A stretch of 64,000 nt of DNA from Deltaproteobacteria bacterium (GCA_016875195.1 VGRY01000015.1:1-64000); one strand, 5' to 3'; shown: positions 50,461-60,317, numbered from the stretch's first letter. Notes: generated from the sequence alone by a model not told the origin. A program made the numbers and translations.

Positions 50461-51899
50461 ACCGGGTAAAAATCGTCGCCACCATTGGACCATCGACAAA
50501 CCATTCAAACCTTCTCCGGTCCCTCCAGGAGTCTGGGATGGACGTTGCCCGGGTGAATGGTTCTCACGGGGATCTCAACTGGCATGAGAAGGCGATTGCC
50601 CTCCTGCGTAAAGTCGTCCCCGACATCCCAGTCCTGTTCGACATTCCGGGGCGGAAGATTCGCATAGGGAGACTCGATCGTGATTGGGTAGTTGCTCCCC
50701 TTCAACAGGTTACTTTGACAACTGAAGATGGCGTTCATGAGCAAGATAAAGTACCCGTGACCTATTGTAACCTTCACAGAGATCTTGCTCCAGGCGATAC
50801 GATCCTCGTTGATGACACCCTTTTGCGTTTGACCGTCGTAGATATTGTTGGACGGGATATTCGGTGTCAGGCTAAAACTGCGGGTCAATTTCGAAGTGGG
50901 AAAGGGATCCATATCCCCCAAGTGGAATTACACAACGAATTCCTATCCAACCGAGATCGTCAGTTGATTGACTTTGCTACCCATAGCGGAGTTGATTTCA
51001 TCGGCTTGAGTTTTGTGGGAAATGCCAGCCAGATTGGGGATGTGAGGGCATTGGTTGGGGAAAAAGGCCCTCAAATTATTTCAAAAATAGAGACTCAAGA
51101 GGCTATTGATCACCTGGACGAACTCGTCAAGGTTTCAGACGGATTAATGATCGACCGGGGAGATTTATCAATGGAGACAAGTATAGAAAGTGTTGCACTG
51201 CTTCAAAAGCAGGTTCTCAGTGAGGCACAAAGGGCGGATTGTCCTGTCATTGTTGCTACGGAAATGCTTCAGTCGATGGTCAATCGCCCCATACCCACGA
51301 AAGCCGAGGTAAACGATATTACCTGTGCTGTTCTGGATGGCGCCTCTGCGTTGATGCTTTCGGAGGAGACCGCCGCAGGGAGATTTCCTGTTGAGGCAGT
51401 ATCACTTATGCGCCAGGTGGCGAACACAGCCTCGGAGCATCTCCAAGCATTATTTGACCAGGGGAAATCTCAGGACACTGAAAGTGTCCCACAGGCCATC
51501 GGGGATGCAATCTCCCTGATATGCCGGCGTCTCAAGGTGACGAAGATCGTTGCTATAACGATATCCGGATATGCCGCGAGCGTGATTGCTTCAAAGATGC
51601 CGCGGCAACCGATCCTGGCTGTCAGCAATGATGCCGATGCAGCTCGAAGATTCAATCTCTTACGGGGGGTTAAGGGCATACATGTCAATATTCCTTTCTC
51701 CCGAACCAATATGAACCATATTCCCTGCTGCCTGGAAGCACTGTGGAAGCGGGGGGATCTGGTTGAAAAAGATCTTGTTCTTGTTACTGCCGTCAGTTAT
51801 CCAAAATCCGGCAATCGGATGAATTTTATCGAAACGCACCGTGTTTCAGACTTAAGGGAAAGTTTAGGGTGGGATTCCGCGCCCAGTTTTTGTACTTGA
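50457..51899 (+). CDS. Divergent pyruvate kinase-like protein
   Basis: This 480-residue protein has pyruvate kinase domains in order: VATIGPST, N34-G-S-H (family NFSH), the catalytic-lysine motif SKIE (209-212), ATEMLQSM and DGASALMLSEETAAG. Several motifs are unusual: FDIPGRKIRIG replaces LDTKGPEIRTG, and MIDRGDLS (231-238) replaces MVARGDLG. So it may be catalytically altered or have a different substrate. It starts at GTG overlapping the sat stop. The Sat-CysC-PK order suggests ATP or pyruvate supply, or a specialised reaction, for the island. Confidence 0.82.
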   Translation: MNRVKIVATIGPSTNHSNLLRSLQESGMDVARVNGSHGDLNWHEKAIALLRKVVPDIPVLFDIPGRKIRIGRLDRDWVVAPLQQVTLTTEDGVHEQDKVPVTYCNLHRDLAPGDTILVDDTLLRLTVVDIVGRDIRCQAKTAGQFRSGKGIHIPQVELHNEFLSNRDRQLIDFATHSGVDFIGLSFVGNASQIGDVRALVGEKGPQIISKIETQEAIDHLDELVKVSDGLMIDRGDLSMETSIESVALLQKQVLSEAQRADCPVIVATEMLQSMVNRPIPTKAEVNDITCAVLDGASALMLSEETAAGRFPVEAVSLMRQVANTASEHLQALFDQGKSQDTESVPQAIGDAISLICRRLKVTKIVAITISGYAASVIASKMPRQPILAVSNDADAARRFNLLRGVKGIHVNIPFSRTNMNHIPCCLEALWKRGDLVEKDLVLVTAVSYPKSGNRMNFIETHRVSDLRESLGWDSAPSFCT

Positions 51900-51907
51900 A
51901 CAGGATA

Positions 51908-54900
51908 ATGAAGATGCCGAACGAGCCAAATCCTCCCATAGAGGATTTATTTACTTCAGGTGCCTATACGACCGTGGCCATGGAAGGAGGGCCTGACCAG
52001 TGGCAGACGTATGCCGCCATGGGTTTCATCGGAAAATGCCGGGAAGCCATCGAAGGCTTGAGCCGTTTTAACCATTCCGAGGCACGTTTCCATCTGGGGG
52101 CTGCCCATTGGATCGACGGCAACGAAGCAGAAGCTATTCAGATTCTGAAAGAGATTCATACTCCTCATGCCCAAAATCTCCTTACTCTTATTCGGAAGCC
52201 CCAAATCCATGTCCTCGCCCAGCTACCCTGGACTCGTCAAGCGCCCCATGACCTGTTGACCGCCGCTATCCATGACAACAAATTTAAAATTGAGAATATC
52301 AGTTTTCACCCTGATGATTTGAAGAACGAGCCCTATGCCGATATTCATAAATATTACGATCCCCAAAGGCCTCCTGATTTTTATATCTGCCAAATGGTCG
52401 AATGGCATTCTATTGCCCCCAATCTTCAACAGATGTCCTGTCCCCTTTTTGGAGCTACAGCCGATTATGATGTCCATATTCAGACGGTCTATCCCTGGCT
52501 TCGGGTGTTTGATGAACTCCTGGTGGCCGCACAAAAGGAATGGAGAGAGGTTCGGGGGTTGACCCGTATTCCAGTAGCTACCTTTCCAAAACTCTACGGC
52601 ATTGCCGATTCACTGCCACCCATTGTCACCGGTCCGAGGGAAATCGATCTTTTTCTGTCTGGGACGGTCACCCATCCCTACCATCCCGAAAAGGCGAGAC
52701 TCCTTGATGAAATTCTTCAAATGCCAGACCTGAAGGTTCGATTCATTAATGGATTTATTGGTCCCAAGGCCTATCAGACATTGCTGGGGCACTCAAAGGT
52801 TTCCTTTACCTATGTGCGACACCCCGATGGTATGGTGACCCGGGGCCTTGAGGCGCTCAGCATGGGATGTGCTGTGGTGGTACAAAGAGGCAGTGTGTTA
52901 AACCTTTATGTGGGAGAGAAGGAGGGAGTTCTCCCCTATGATTTCAGAACCAAAGGTCTCGCTCCAGCCATTCGCCGGATCTTGGAGGACTGGCCGGAAT
53001 TTGAAAGACGCGCACGGAAGGGTGCAGAAGTCATTCGTCGGGAATTCGCACTTTCACGAGTTGCCTCCCAATATCTCCGTTTTCTAACGTTTCTCGCTGC
53101 TAAGCCCCGTGGAAAACGTCAAATTCAACCCATGGAAAGATTGGACCAAAAAAGATCCATCTTGCAGAAGGGCTGGCTACCTGCCGGCCTTGATACGCTT
53201 AAAAAGATGAGGAAAAGCAACCTTGGGCGGTGGGAGGCAAAACTTGAGAAGGAGTCTGATTCGAAACTTCTCATTAATATCGCCAGAGAATTGATGCTTG
53301 AATATGCACAGAAGCATTCTGATGAAACCAATTTATCCGAGAATAAAATTTTTATTAAGCACATTCTCGACTTTTATCGCAATGGCCTATTGATCTTTCC
53401 CCGCTCCCTTGTCCTTCGGTTTAATCTGATCCGGACAGTCTTTCATTTCGGCCAAGACACTGATATCGAAGAGGGCCTTCAAATAGCTGGAGAGACGCTC
53501 AACATGCCGGAGTCGGGCTGGGAGATCGATGTGATGGACGATGTCTTTCCATGGGACTTTTCCAGTACCTTCTTCAACTACCGGCAATACTTCGACCTGG
53601 TTACAAAACATCTGATGCAAGGGATGCCGGTTCATGAAGATCTTGTTCGATTGATCCTGGCCTCCCTCCACTATTACGTGGGGCGTTATTTAGAAGACCT
53701 GGGCCATCTGAAAGCGGCGCAAACGCTCGACCCAGAGTTTCCATTCTATAAGTATTACTATGCGCAACAATTGGTGAAACGCGGGGAGGCAGGGGATGAT
53801 CAGGAAGGGGGCGATCTCCTGACGCAGTTGGCTGAAGAATCCATTCTCTTTGCCGAGGCCTTTGAACTCCTGGAACAGCTTCAGGGACAACAGCGTTTTA
53901 CTACTTCAAATTTCTACACCCTTGCACACAAAGTAGGTCAGGCTCAGAAAAGCGGTTTTATTATGGAAAAATGGCGTTTTGAGACCCTACGGCCAACCGC
54001 CCGATTATCAAGTCTGGGCCTCCCAACAGAGCCTCCTTCACAAGTTCAATCCGGCCTGCATCATGATTTAAGTAAGCCAGTTGTTCCAACCAAGAACTAT
54101 TTAGTCTCCGCATTAGTCTCTTCTTACAATGCAGAGCGTTTCATGCGGGGTTTATTAGAAAATTTGGAGTCTCAAAGCAATGCCGACAAACTGGAGATTG
54201 TTATTATCGACAGCAACTCATCCCAGAACGATGGAGCTATCGTCAGGGAATTTCAAAAGCACTATGATAATATCGTGTATGTAAGAACAGAAAAAAGAGA
54301 GAACTATTTTGATTCCCTAAATCGGGCTATCCAGTTATCGCATGGCAAATACCTCACCATTGCCGATACAGACAATCGCCTCCGGTTGGATGCCCTTGAA
54401 CAAATGGGTAAAGTGTTAGAAAGAAGACCAGAAATTGCCCTGGTCTATGGGGATGTGGCCGTGACAAAAAAAGAGAACGAAGAGTTTGGTTCCCCTGACA
54501 TCACGGGTTACTTCCGATGGCCTGAATTCAACCGGCGGCTTCTTTTCCAGGCCTGTTACATCGGACCTCAGCCCATGTGGCGGAAGAACCTTCATGAACA
54601 TTACGGATATTTTGACTCACATTTCTATCCGGTGGCCAACTATGAATTCTGGCTAAAAATTGCACAAACTGAGAAATTTTTTCACATTCCGGAGGTATTA
54701 GGCCTTTATCTACTTTCACCCAACGGCCATGCACAGAAGGATCCGGCTCTTACCCATAGTGAATCGGAACGGGCACGCAAAAAGCATTGGCCTCCAGTCT
54801 GGGGCGAGCGTCCATCTCCCCGGGATGGTTTTTTCATACCGATTCGTCTCCTCCCTTCAACGTGGGCCTCGGAATCACAAAGCCTGTTCGAGTGGAGAAT

Positions 54901-55552
54901 CATATCCTCCTACGATTTAGTCGAGATCAAATTGATGGAGTCCCTCGTGAAAAATGCGATGTTTAGGCAGGATTGGATAGTTGCAGAGACGGTTTTGCGA
55001 ACCTCCATGGAACGTTTTCCTTTCTTCCTCGGCGCTTATCTCACACTGGACGAATTGCTCATGACGCAGGGAAGAATCCGCGAGGCTGAAGAAATTCTTG
55101 AGGCGGCCTTAAAGATGAACCCTTTCACGCTTGAACTGTTAAAACGTTTAGGAATGAATCGTTATGCTCAGGACCATCCTGTTGAAGCTGGGAAAACATT
55201 CAGCCAAGCCCTTGCACTATCTCCCCACGACCCCGACGTGCTGGTCAGCCTGGGAAAAATCTATCTGGAGTCAGGCCGGTATGAGGAGGCCATTCGATAT
55301 TTTGAAAGCACCTTACAGAAGAATCCAAAGGATGTGGATGCCTGTATCGGTCTGACCCTTGCAGCAAAACGGATAAACGATCAGACTACTTTCATCAAGG
55401 CTTACCAAAAGGCCCGCACTCTGGATCCTCACCACCCGATGGTGGTCCAGCTGGCTGCTTATTTCAATCAGAAGAAGAGTACATTCCCAGGTGGGAAAGT
55501 AAAGGTAAGGAATCACGTGGGTCCATCAACCCTTATCAAGGAGAAAAGATAA
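51908..55552 (+). CDS. Large bifunctional glycosyltransferase with TPR repeats
   Basis: This protein of about 1214 residues starts at ATG 51908. Residues about 1-390 are a GT-B domain of CgeB type (YPWLRVFDELLVAA, DLFLSGTV, VTRGLEALSMGCAVV). Residues 400-700 are helical. Residues about 728-960 are a GT2 domain with VSSYNAERFMRGLL and a metal motif in ADTDN. Residues about 1015-1214 are TPR repeats (YLESGRYEEAIRYFEST). Domain order fits a processive or two-sugar transferase that docks on its protein acceptor, presumably flagellin. It overlaps the next gene by one base. Confidence 0.85.
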   Translation: MKMPNEPNPPIEDLFTSGAYTTVAMEGGPDQWQTYAAMGFIGKCREAIEGLSRFNHSEARFHLGAAHWIDGNEAEAIQILKEIHTPHAQNLLTLIRKPQIHVLAQLPWTRQAPHDLLTAAIHDNKFKIENISFHPDDLKNEPYADIHKYYDPQRPPDFYICQMVEWHSIAPNLQQMSCPLFGATADYDVHIQTVYPWLRVFDELLVAAQKEWREVRGLTRIPVATFPKLYGIADSLPPIVTGPREIDLFLSGTVTHPYHPEKARLLDEILQMPDLKVRFINGFIGPKAYQTLLGHSKVSFTYVRHPDGMVTRGLEALSMGCAVVVQRGSVLNLYVGEKEGVLPYDFRTKGLAPAIRRILEDWPEFERRARKGAEVIRREFALSRVASQYLRFLTFLAAKPRGKRQIQPMERLDQKRSILQKGWLPAGLDTLKKMRKSNLGRWEAKLEKESDSKLLINIARELMLEYAQKHSDETNLSENKIFIKHILDFYRNGLLIFPRSLVLRFNLIRTVFHFGQDTDIEEGLQIAGETLNMPESGWEIDVMDDVFPWDFSSTFFNYRQYFDLVTKHLMQGMPVHEDLVRLILASLHYYVGRYLEDLGHLKAAQTLDPEFPFYKYYYAQQLVKRGEAGDDQEGGDLLTQLAEESILFAEAFELLEQLQGQQRFTTSNFYTLAHKVGQAQKSGFIMEKWRFETLRPTARLSSLGLPTEPPSQVQSGLHHDLSKPVVPTKNYLVSALVSSYNAERFMRGLLENLESQSNADKLEIVIIDSNSSQNDGAIVREFQKHYDNIVYVRTEKRENYFDSLNRAIQLSHGKYLTIADTDNRLRLDALEQMGKVLERRPEIALVYGDVAVTKKENEEFGSPDITGYFRWPEFNRRLLFQACYIGPQPMWRKNLHEHYGYFDSHFYPVANYEFWLKIAQTEKFFHIPEVLGLYLLSPNGHAQKDPALTHSESERARKKHWPPVWGERPSPRDGFFIPIRLLPSTWASESQSLFEWRIISSYDLVEIKLMESLVKNAMFRQDWIVAETVLRTSMERFPFFLGAYLTLDELLMTQGRIREAEEILEAALKMNPFTLELLKRLGMNRYAQDHPVEAGKTFSQALALSPHDPDVLVSLGKIYLESGRYEEAIRYFESTLQKNPKDVDACIGLTLAAKRINDQTTFIKAYQKARTLDPHHPMVVQLAAYFNQKKSTFPGGKVKVRNHVGPSTLIKEKR

Positions 55553-57432
55553 TGTCTTCGGATAACTATCTCATCTCTGCGCTTGTTCCTACCTACAATT
55601 CGGAGCGGTTCATGCGAGGGCTCTTAGAGGACCTGGAAGCTCAAACCATTGCCAGCCAATTGGAGATCGTCATTGTCGATAGTAACTCTCCGCAAAAGGA
55701 GGGGGAGATCGTTAAGGAATTTCAGAAACGGTACAACAACATCGTCTACCTGAGAACCGACGAATGGGAGAATTCCCACAAGGCAACCAATCGTGCTATT
55801 CAGTTGGCCCATGGCAAATACCTCACCTTGGCTTGCACAGATGATCGCCATAAGCGGGATGCTTTTGAACGGATGGTCTCTGTGTTGGAGGCCAGACCAG
55901 ATATTGGCCTGGTCTATGCCAATAGCTTTATTACGGTAGAGGAGAATGAGACCTTTTCCAAACATACCCTTGCGGGAAGATATCGTTGGGCGGACTTTGA
56001 TCCATTGAAGTTACTCTATGGCTGTTTCATTGGTCCACAGCCCATGTGGCGGAAAAAACTTCATCAGACATATGGCGGTTTTGATGAGAATCTCAAATCT
56101 GCCGGAGATTGGGATTTATGGCTCCATTTTGCAGAAGGGGAAACTTTTTTACATATAGATGAATTCTTGGGTCTGTATCTCTACTCGCCGACGAGCAGCG
56201 AGCACAGGGATCCTGAACTTTCGAAAAGAGAGGCTCAAGCTGTTCGGAACCGTTACATTCATCGAGAGCCTGAATTGAAAAAGAGACAAGAGAAGGCCCA
56301 GATCAATCTGCCTGCCACCTCCGGTCTCCTGGCCCTCGTTGTAAAAGATGAAAAAACGAAGAAGGAGGAACTGGAGCAATGCGTTGAGCGGCTTAGAGGT
56401 TTTAACACCGATAAGGACGGCCTATCTGTAAAAGTTGTCAAAGCCCATTTGGATGTCCCTGAAAATGACCTTAACGTTACGGTCTCTCCAAAGACTCCGT
56501 TGGCTTTGAAAGCGTTAAGTCAGGGGGTTAACTGGGAAGCCCGCTATGTCCTGTTGCTCTCACCCCATACTCTCATCATCCCATCCAGTTTGAGCAGACT
56601 CTTGGCTGTCGCAGAGTCGGATCCCTCCATTGCTGTGGTCGGCCCAACATCCAATGAAGGGCCGATCATGCAACGGGTCGAGAAGAAGTATGACGAACTC
56701 CAGCACGGACTCGAACTATATGCCAAAGGACGAGAAACCGAGTATGGCAATGGATGGGGAGACGTTCCCTATTTAGGGAACTCCTGTTTATTGTTTAAAA
56801 GCGAAGTGATCAGTCAGATCGGTGGAATAAACGATCGGTTGTCCCTCACGGAAGCATTGTGGAATCTGTATCTCCGGCTCAGGGAAAAAGGCTTCAAATT
56901 GGCTTGCGCCTTAGGTGCCTATGTCCATCAAGCCGAAATCAGGGAAGATAAGGGCCTCGGTTTCAATGATATAGCGGATGGTGAAAGGCTCTTCGATTTG
57001 GGTGACACAGATGGGGCAAAGAGGATTTTTGGGAAGATCCATTTGGCCGATCCGAATCGCATAGAAGCGCTCAACAACCTTGGTGTGATCGCTTATCAAC
57101 AGGAGGCCATTGACGATGCGATCTCCTATTTTACCCGTGTGCTGAAGATCAATCCTGACTATTTCGAATCCGTCGAGAACCTGGGGAATTGTATGGTGAC
57201 CCAAAAAGCATACCGAGAGGCGATCCATTGGTTCAAGAAGGCGTTAGAGCTGAAGCCCGATGACGTGACTATCTTGAATTCCCTCGCCAATTGTTACATC
57301 CAAATCGAGGATTTCACCGGGGCCGAGGAGGTTTATTCAAAATCGTATCATCTCAACTCCGGACAGGTCCATGTGGGAGAGATACTGGTTGAATTGGGGC
57401 GGTTGAAGGTCGAAAGGAGGATCACTCCATGA
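55552..57432 (+). CDS. Glycosyltransferase (two GT2-like domains) with TPR repeats
   Basis: This 626-residue protein has an N-terminal GT2 domain (1-240: ALVPTYNSERFMRGLLEDLE, VDSNSPQKE, and a TDD at 96-98 in the metal-binding site) closely similar to the GT2 part of the preceding protein. A second, degenerate GT2-like region (about 260-460) follows, and then TPR repeats (about 475-610, ALNNLGVIAYQQEAIDDAISYFTRVL). It overlaps its neighbours. It probably extends the same glycan. Confidence 0.85.
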   Translation: MSSDNYLISALVPTYNSERFMRGLLEDLEAQTIASQLEIVIVDSNSPQKEGEIVKEFQKRYNNIVYLRTDEWENSHKATNRAIQLAHGKYLTLACTDDRHKRDAFERMVSVLEARPDIGLVYANSFITVEENETFSKHTLAGRYRWADFDPLKLLYGCFIGPQPMWRKKLHQTYGGFDENLKSAGDWDLWLHFAEGETFLHIDEFLGLYLYSPTSSEHRDPELSKREAQAVRNRYIHREPELKKRQEKAQINLPATSGLLALVVKDEKTKKEELEQCVERLRGFNTDKDGLSVKVVKAHLDVPENDLNVTVSPKTPLALKALSQGVNWEARYVLLLSPHTLIIPSSLSRLLAVAESDPSIAVVGPTSNEGPIMQRVEKKYDELQHGLELYAKGRETEYGNGWGDVPYLGNSCLLFKSEVISQIGGINDRLSLTEALWNLYLRLREKGFKLACALGAYVHQAEIREDKGLGFNDIADGERLFDLGDTDGAKRIFGKIHLADPNRIEALNNLGVIAYQQEAIDDAISYFTRVLKINPDYFESVENLGNCMVTQKAYREAIHWFKKALELKPDDVTILNSLANCYIQIEDFTGAEEVYSKSYHLNSGQVHVGEILVELGRLKVERRITP

Positions 57433-59237
57433 AGAACAAAAAAAGGCGAATCAGGGGATATCCCTTCCCGTTGGGCGGTCACTCACGATCCTCCGGCTCA
57501 AGACTATCACTCTGCATGATTGTTAAGAACGAAGCTGAAAACCTGGGCCCCTGCATCCAGGCCGTGAAGCCAGTGGTCGATGAGATCATCGTGGTGGATA
57601 CGGGATCAACCGATGGCACCAGAGAGGTTGCAAGACGATTAGGGGCTAAGGTGTATGATTTTCCTTGGCGCGATGATTTTAGCGCAGCACGAAATGAATC
57701 GATCAAACATGCCACAGGAGATTATATCCTATGGCTCGATGCAGACGACCGGGTCGACGAGTCAGAGGTTCAAAAAATTAAACTTCTTAAGAGGATGCTG
57801 TCCTTAGAAAAGCGTCAAGCCTATTACTTCGTCGTCAACAGTCCCTCCCCGGTGGATGGGGAAACCTCCTTCCTTCAGATGAGGGTGTTTCCAAATATTC
57901 CAGGCGCAGTCTTCGAAGGAAGGATCCATGAGCATATCTTTCAAGCCCTTGCCCGTCAGGGGATCAAATTCGTCAATACGGATATTGCGATCAGGCATAC
58001 GGGCTATCATGACGCCGCGGTCGTATACAGGAAATCAGAAAGGAACCTGAGGATCATCGAGGAAGAATTGAAATCAGATCCGGGGAATCTTTTACTCCAT
58101 TACAATGCCGCCCGGACCCTTGCCGGGATCAACCGGCAGGCCGAGGCCATCATTCACATGAAAAGGATTATGGAAAATGAAAAGATTAAGGAGGAGGATG
58201 CCCAATTCTTTCTGGTGACCGGTCTGCTCCTTGGGAAATATTATGCAGAGCTGAGATCTTATGACGAGGCCATTTCTGTTTTTAAAGGGCTGTCGAGAGA
58301 TTTTGAGGGGAATGGACTGCTCCATTTCTGTTTCGGGCAGATCCTTTTTTCTGCGGGAGATTGCAGGAGATCACTCGAAGAATTGGAGAAATCCCTCCAC
58401 TCACCTTTGGAGGTCAGCCTGTTTCCAATCGATATTAAACACCTCCAATATTACCGCTATTATACCCTTGGCCAGTGCTATTTGGAAACGGGACAGAAGG
58501 AGCTTGCAAAAGAGATGTTCTTAAAATCACTTGACCTCCATCGAGACCATTACAAGAGTCTGGAGGCTCTTGGCCTGATGAGTCTGAGAAATCAACAGTA
58601 TAAAGAAGCCATAGGTTATTATAAGAGAGTCGTTCAAGAAGGCAGGGAGTCCGATCAAATTTATACCAACCTTGGGCTTGCCTCCTATAAACTCGGCTTG
58701 TCAGACGAAGCGGAAAAAGCTTTGCTCAAGGCCTTGGAGATGAATCCCAAAAGGATCGAGGCCCTCACCAACCTCGGGCATCTTTATCAAAAAAGGAAGG
58801 AGCACCTCAAAGCCATGAATTCTTTTGTAGAAGCGTTGGATCTTAATCCGAGCCTGAAAGATGCAAGATTGGCCCTGAGCGATATCTATTTTCATCTTTA
58901 TGACCTTGAACATTTGGTTCAACAATGCGATGCCCTGTTGAATCAATTAGACCTCCCGCGCGATATGACTCTTAATAGTTTTGAGGATTTAAGCTCGTTG
59001 TACTTATCGATTGGAGAGGCCCTTTCGCTCAATGGACAGGAGGACCTCTCACTCATGGCCTTTCACCTCTCTTTTCTCATATCCCCATCGGAAGGGGTCT
59101 TAGAAAAAATCGTCTCAAAAGCCACTGATTTGAAGACGCTCGGGGATGCTTTAGGAGAAATCGAAGAAGCCCTGGAATTTCATGGACAAAGGAGCCAAAT
59201 CATAAGCCCTTCCCCGTCTGCCCAGGACAGTCAGTAA
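57429..59237 (+). CDS. GT2 glycosyltransferase with TPR repeats
   Basis: This 602-residue protein opens with a GT2 domain (25-200: LSLCMIVKNEAENLGPCI, VVDTGSTDGT, metal motif LDADD at 103-107), then a long TPR region (about 210-560). This is the layout of SunS- and flagellin-type protein glycosyltransferases, where the TPR part holds the acceptor. It is the last gene before the flagellin promoter. It is the best candidate for the enzyme that puts the first sugar on flagellin Ser or Thr. Confidence 0.88.
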   Translation: MKNKKRRIRGYPFPLGGHSRSSGSRLSLCMIVKNEAENLGPCIQAVKPVVDEIIVVDTGSTDGTREVARRLGAKVYDFPWRDDFSAARNESIKHATGDYILWLDADDRVDESEVQKIKLLKRMLSLEKRQAYYFVVNSPSPVDGETSFLQMRVFPNIPGAVFEGRIHEHIFQALARQGIKFVNTDIAIRHTGYHDAAVVYRKSERNLRIIEEELKSDPGNLLLHYNAARTLAGINRQAEAIIHMKRIMENEKIKEEDAQFFLVTGLLLGKYYAELRSYDEAISVFKGLSRDFEGNGLLHFCFGQILFSAGDCRRSLEELEKSLHSPLEVSLFPIDIKHLQYYRYYTLGQCYLETGQKELAKEMFLKSLDLHRDHYKSLEALGLMSLRNQQYKEAIGYYKRVVQEGRESDQIYTNLGLASYKLGLSDEAEKALLKALEMNPKRIEALTNLGHLYQKRKEHLKAMNSFVEALDLNPSLKDARLALSDIYFHLYDLEHLVQQCDALLNQLDLPRDMTLNSFEDLSSLYLSIGEALSLNGQEDLSLMAFHLSFLISPSEGVLEKIVSKATDLKTLGDALGEIEEALEFHGQRSQIISPSPSAQDSQ

Positions 59238-59242
59238 AAGAT

Positions 59243-59270
59243 TTAAGTTTTTCGCTCCGTCAGTCGATAA
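59243..59270 (+). promoter_or_regulatory. Sigma-28 promoter for fliC
   Basis: TTAAGTTT (59243-59250), a 12-base spacer and GTCGATAA (59263-59270) match the FliA consensus at 7 of 8 each. The leader to the fliC ATG is about 145 bases. Confidence 0.85.
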
Positions 59271-59378
59271 ATAAAGTGACAAAGGCCCGGGCTTAATCTC
59301 AGACGAAAGGAGGGGAGGGTTCACAAAAGGCAGTAAGTGGTTGAGAAAAAAGTAGGTAATAAAATCTTTTCATTTGAC

Positions 59379-59415
59379 GGGCATGGAAGCCCAAGAACTC
59401 AAAATTCAAGGAGGA
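59379..59415 (+). promoter_or_regulatory. Probable CsrA-binding hairpin and second GGA site in fliC leader
   Basis: GGGC-ATGGAA-GCCC (59379-59392) puts GGA in the loop of a short stem, the preferred CsrA target. A second GGA pair (AAGGAGGA, 59408-59415) is the ribosome-binding site of fliC. csrA and fliW lie in the window, so this fits FliW-CsrA control of flagellin translation as in Bacillus and Campylobacter. Confidence 0.7.
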
Positions 59416-59422
59416 AAAGACT

Positions 59423-60259
59423 ATGGCACTAAGAATTAATACCAATATTGCTGCTTTGAATGCGCATCGTCAGCTGTCTGACACCGATGCGAGATTGGCC
59501 GTCTCCATGGAGAGGCTCTCATCCGGTTATCGAATCAACAAAGCCAAGGATGATGTGGCCGGTCTCTCCATTGCCAACAAGTTCAGGCTGGAAGTAAGAG
59601 GGTTGAGAATGTCCCAGCAGAACGTCGCCCAGGCCACTGCTCTGTTGCAGTTGGGTGAAGGAGGAGCCCAGAAAATTGAGACCGTTATCGAACGTCTAAA
59701 AGAGCTGGCGACCACTGCCGCATCCGACAATACCGATAGTGACGGCCGGACCCGGCTCAACGCCGAAGCCTCGAAACTCTTAGAGGAAATCGATCGGATC
59801 GCCCAGGATACCAAATACGGTTCAACACAGTTGCTAACGGGTTCTGTGACGATGACCTTCCAGATCGGATCGGCGAACACGGCCGCTCAGGACCAGATTT
59901 CGGTCAACCTGACCCAGGGTCTTGAGACCAACGATTTGGCACTGAACAATCTCTCTCTGAGCAGCCTGGCGAGCGCCCAGGCAGCCCTGACGTCCATTGA
60001 TAATTCCTTGTCTTCGGTCAACGCGGTCATGGGAGATATCGGTGCGGCCCAGAGCCGGCTCGAGTTCGCCTCAGCCAACTTGTCCATCACCGTGGAGAAT
60101 CTATCCGCTTCGGAATCGACCATTCGCGATGTGGATATGGCCTTTGAAATGATCTCGTTTACAAAGAGCCAGATCCTAATGCAGGCAGGCACGGCCATGC
60201 TTGCCCAGGCCAATATGGCCCCACAGAACATCCTCGCTCTTATCGGTGGCGGCGGTTAA
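59423..60259 (+). CDS. fliC: Flagellin FliC
   Basis: This 278-residue flagellin has the conserved D0/D1 helices at both ends (ALRINTNIAALNAHRQLSDTD, and the C-terminal QILMQAGTAMLAQANMAPQNIL). It lacks large D2/D3 domains, so it is a short filament protein with a small exposed loop (about 140-175). AAGGAGGAAAAG precedes the ATG. Ser/Thr-rich exposed segments are the expected sites for the neighbouring glycosylation island. It is the only flagellin in the window. Confidence 0.97.
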   Translation: MALRINTNIAALNAHRQLSDTDARLAVSMERLSSGYRINKAKDDVAGLSIANKFRLEVRGLRMSQQNVAQATALLQLGEGGAQKIETVIERLKELATTAASDNTDSDGRTRLNAEASKLLEEIDRIAQDTKYGSTQLLTGSVTMTFQIGSANTAAQDQISVNLTQGLETNDLALNNLSLSSLASAQAALTSIDNSLSSVNAVMGDIGAAQSRLEFASANLSITVENLSASESTIRDVDMAFEMISFTKSQILMQAGTAMLAQANMAPQNILALIGGGG

Positions 60260-60270
60260 TCGAAACTGAA

Positions 60271-60317
60271 GAGAGAGGGAGGAGCGGATAATCCCTCTCT
60301 CCCTCTCTCCTATTTTT
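60271..60317 (+). terminator. Rho-independent terminator after fliC
   Basis: GAGAGAGGGA (60271-60280) pairs with TCCCTCTCTC (60292-60301), loop 11 bases. A T-rich run (TATTTTT) follows after a short CT-rich stretch. It can also pair with the second CCCTCTCTC. Confidence 0.65.
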
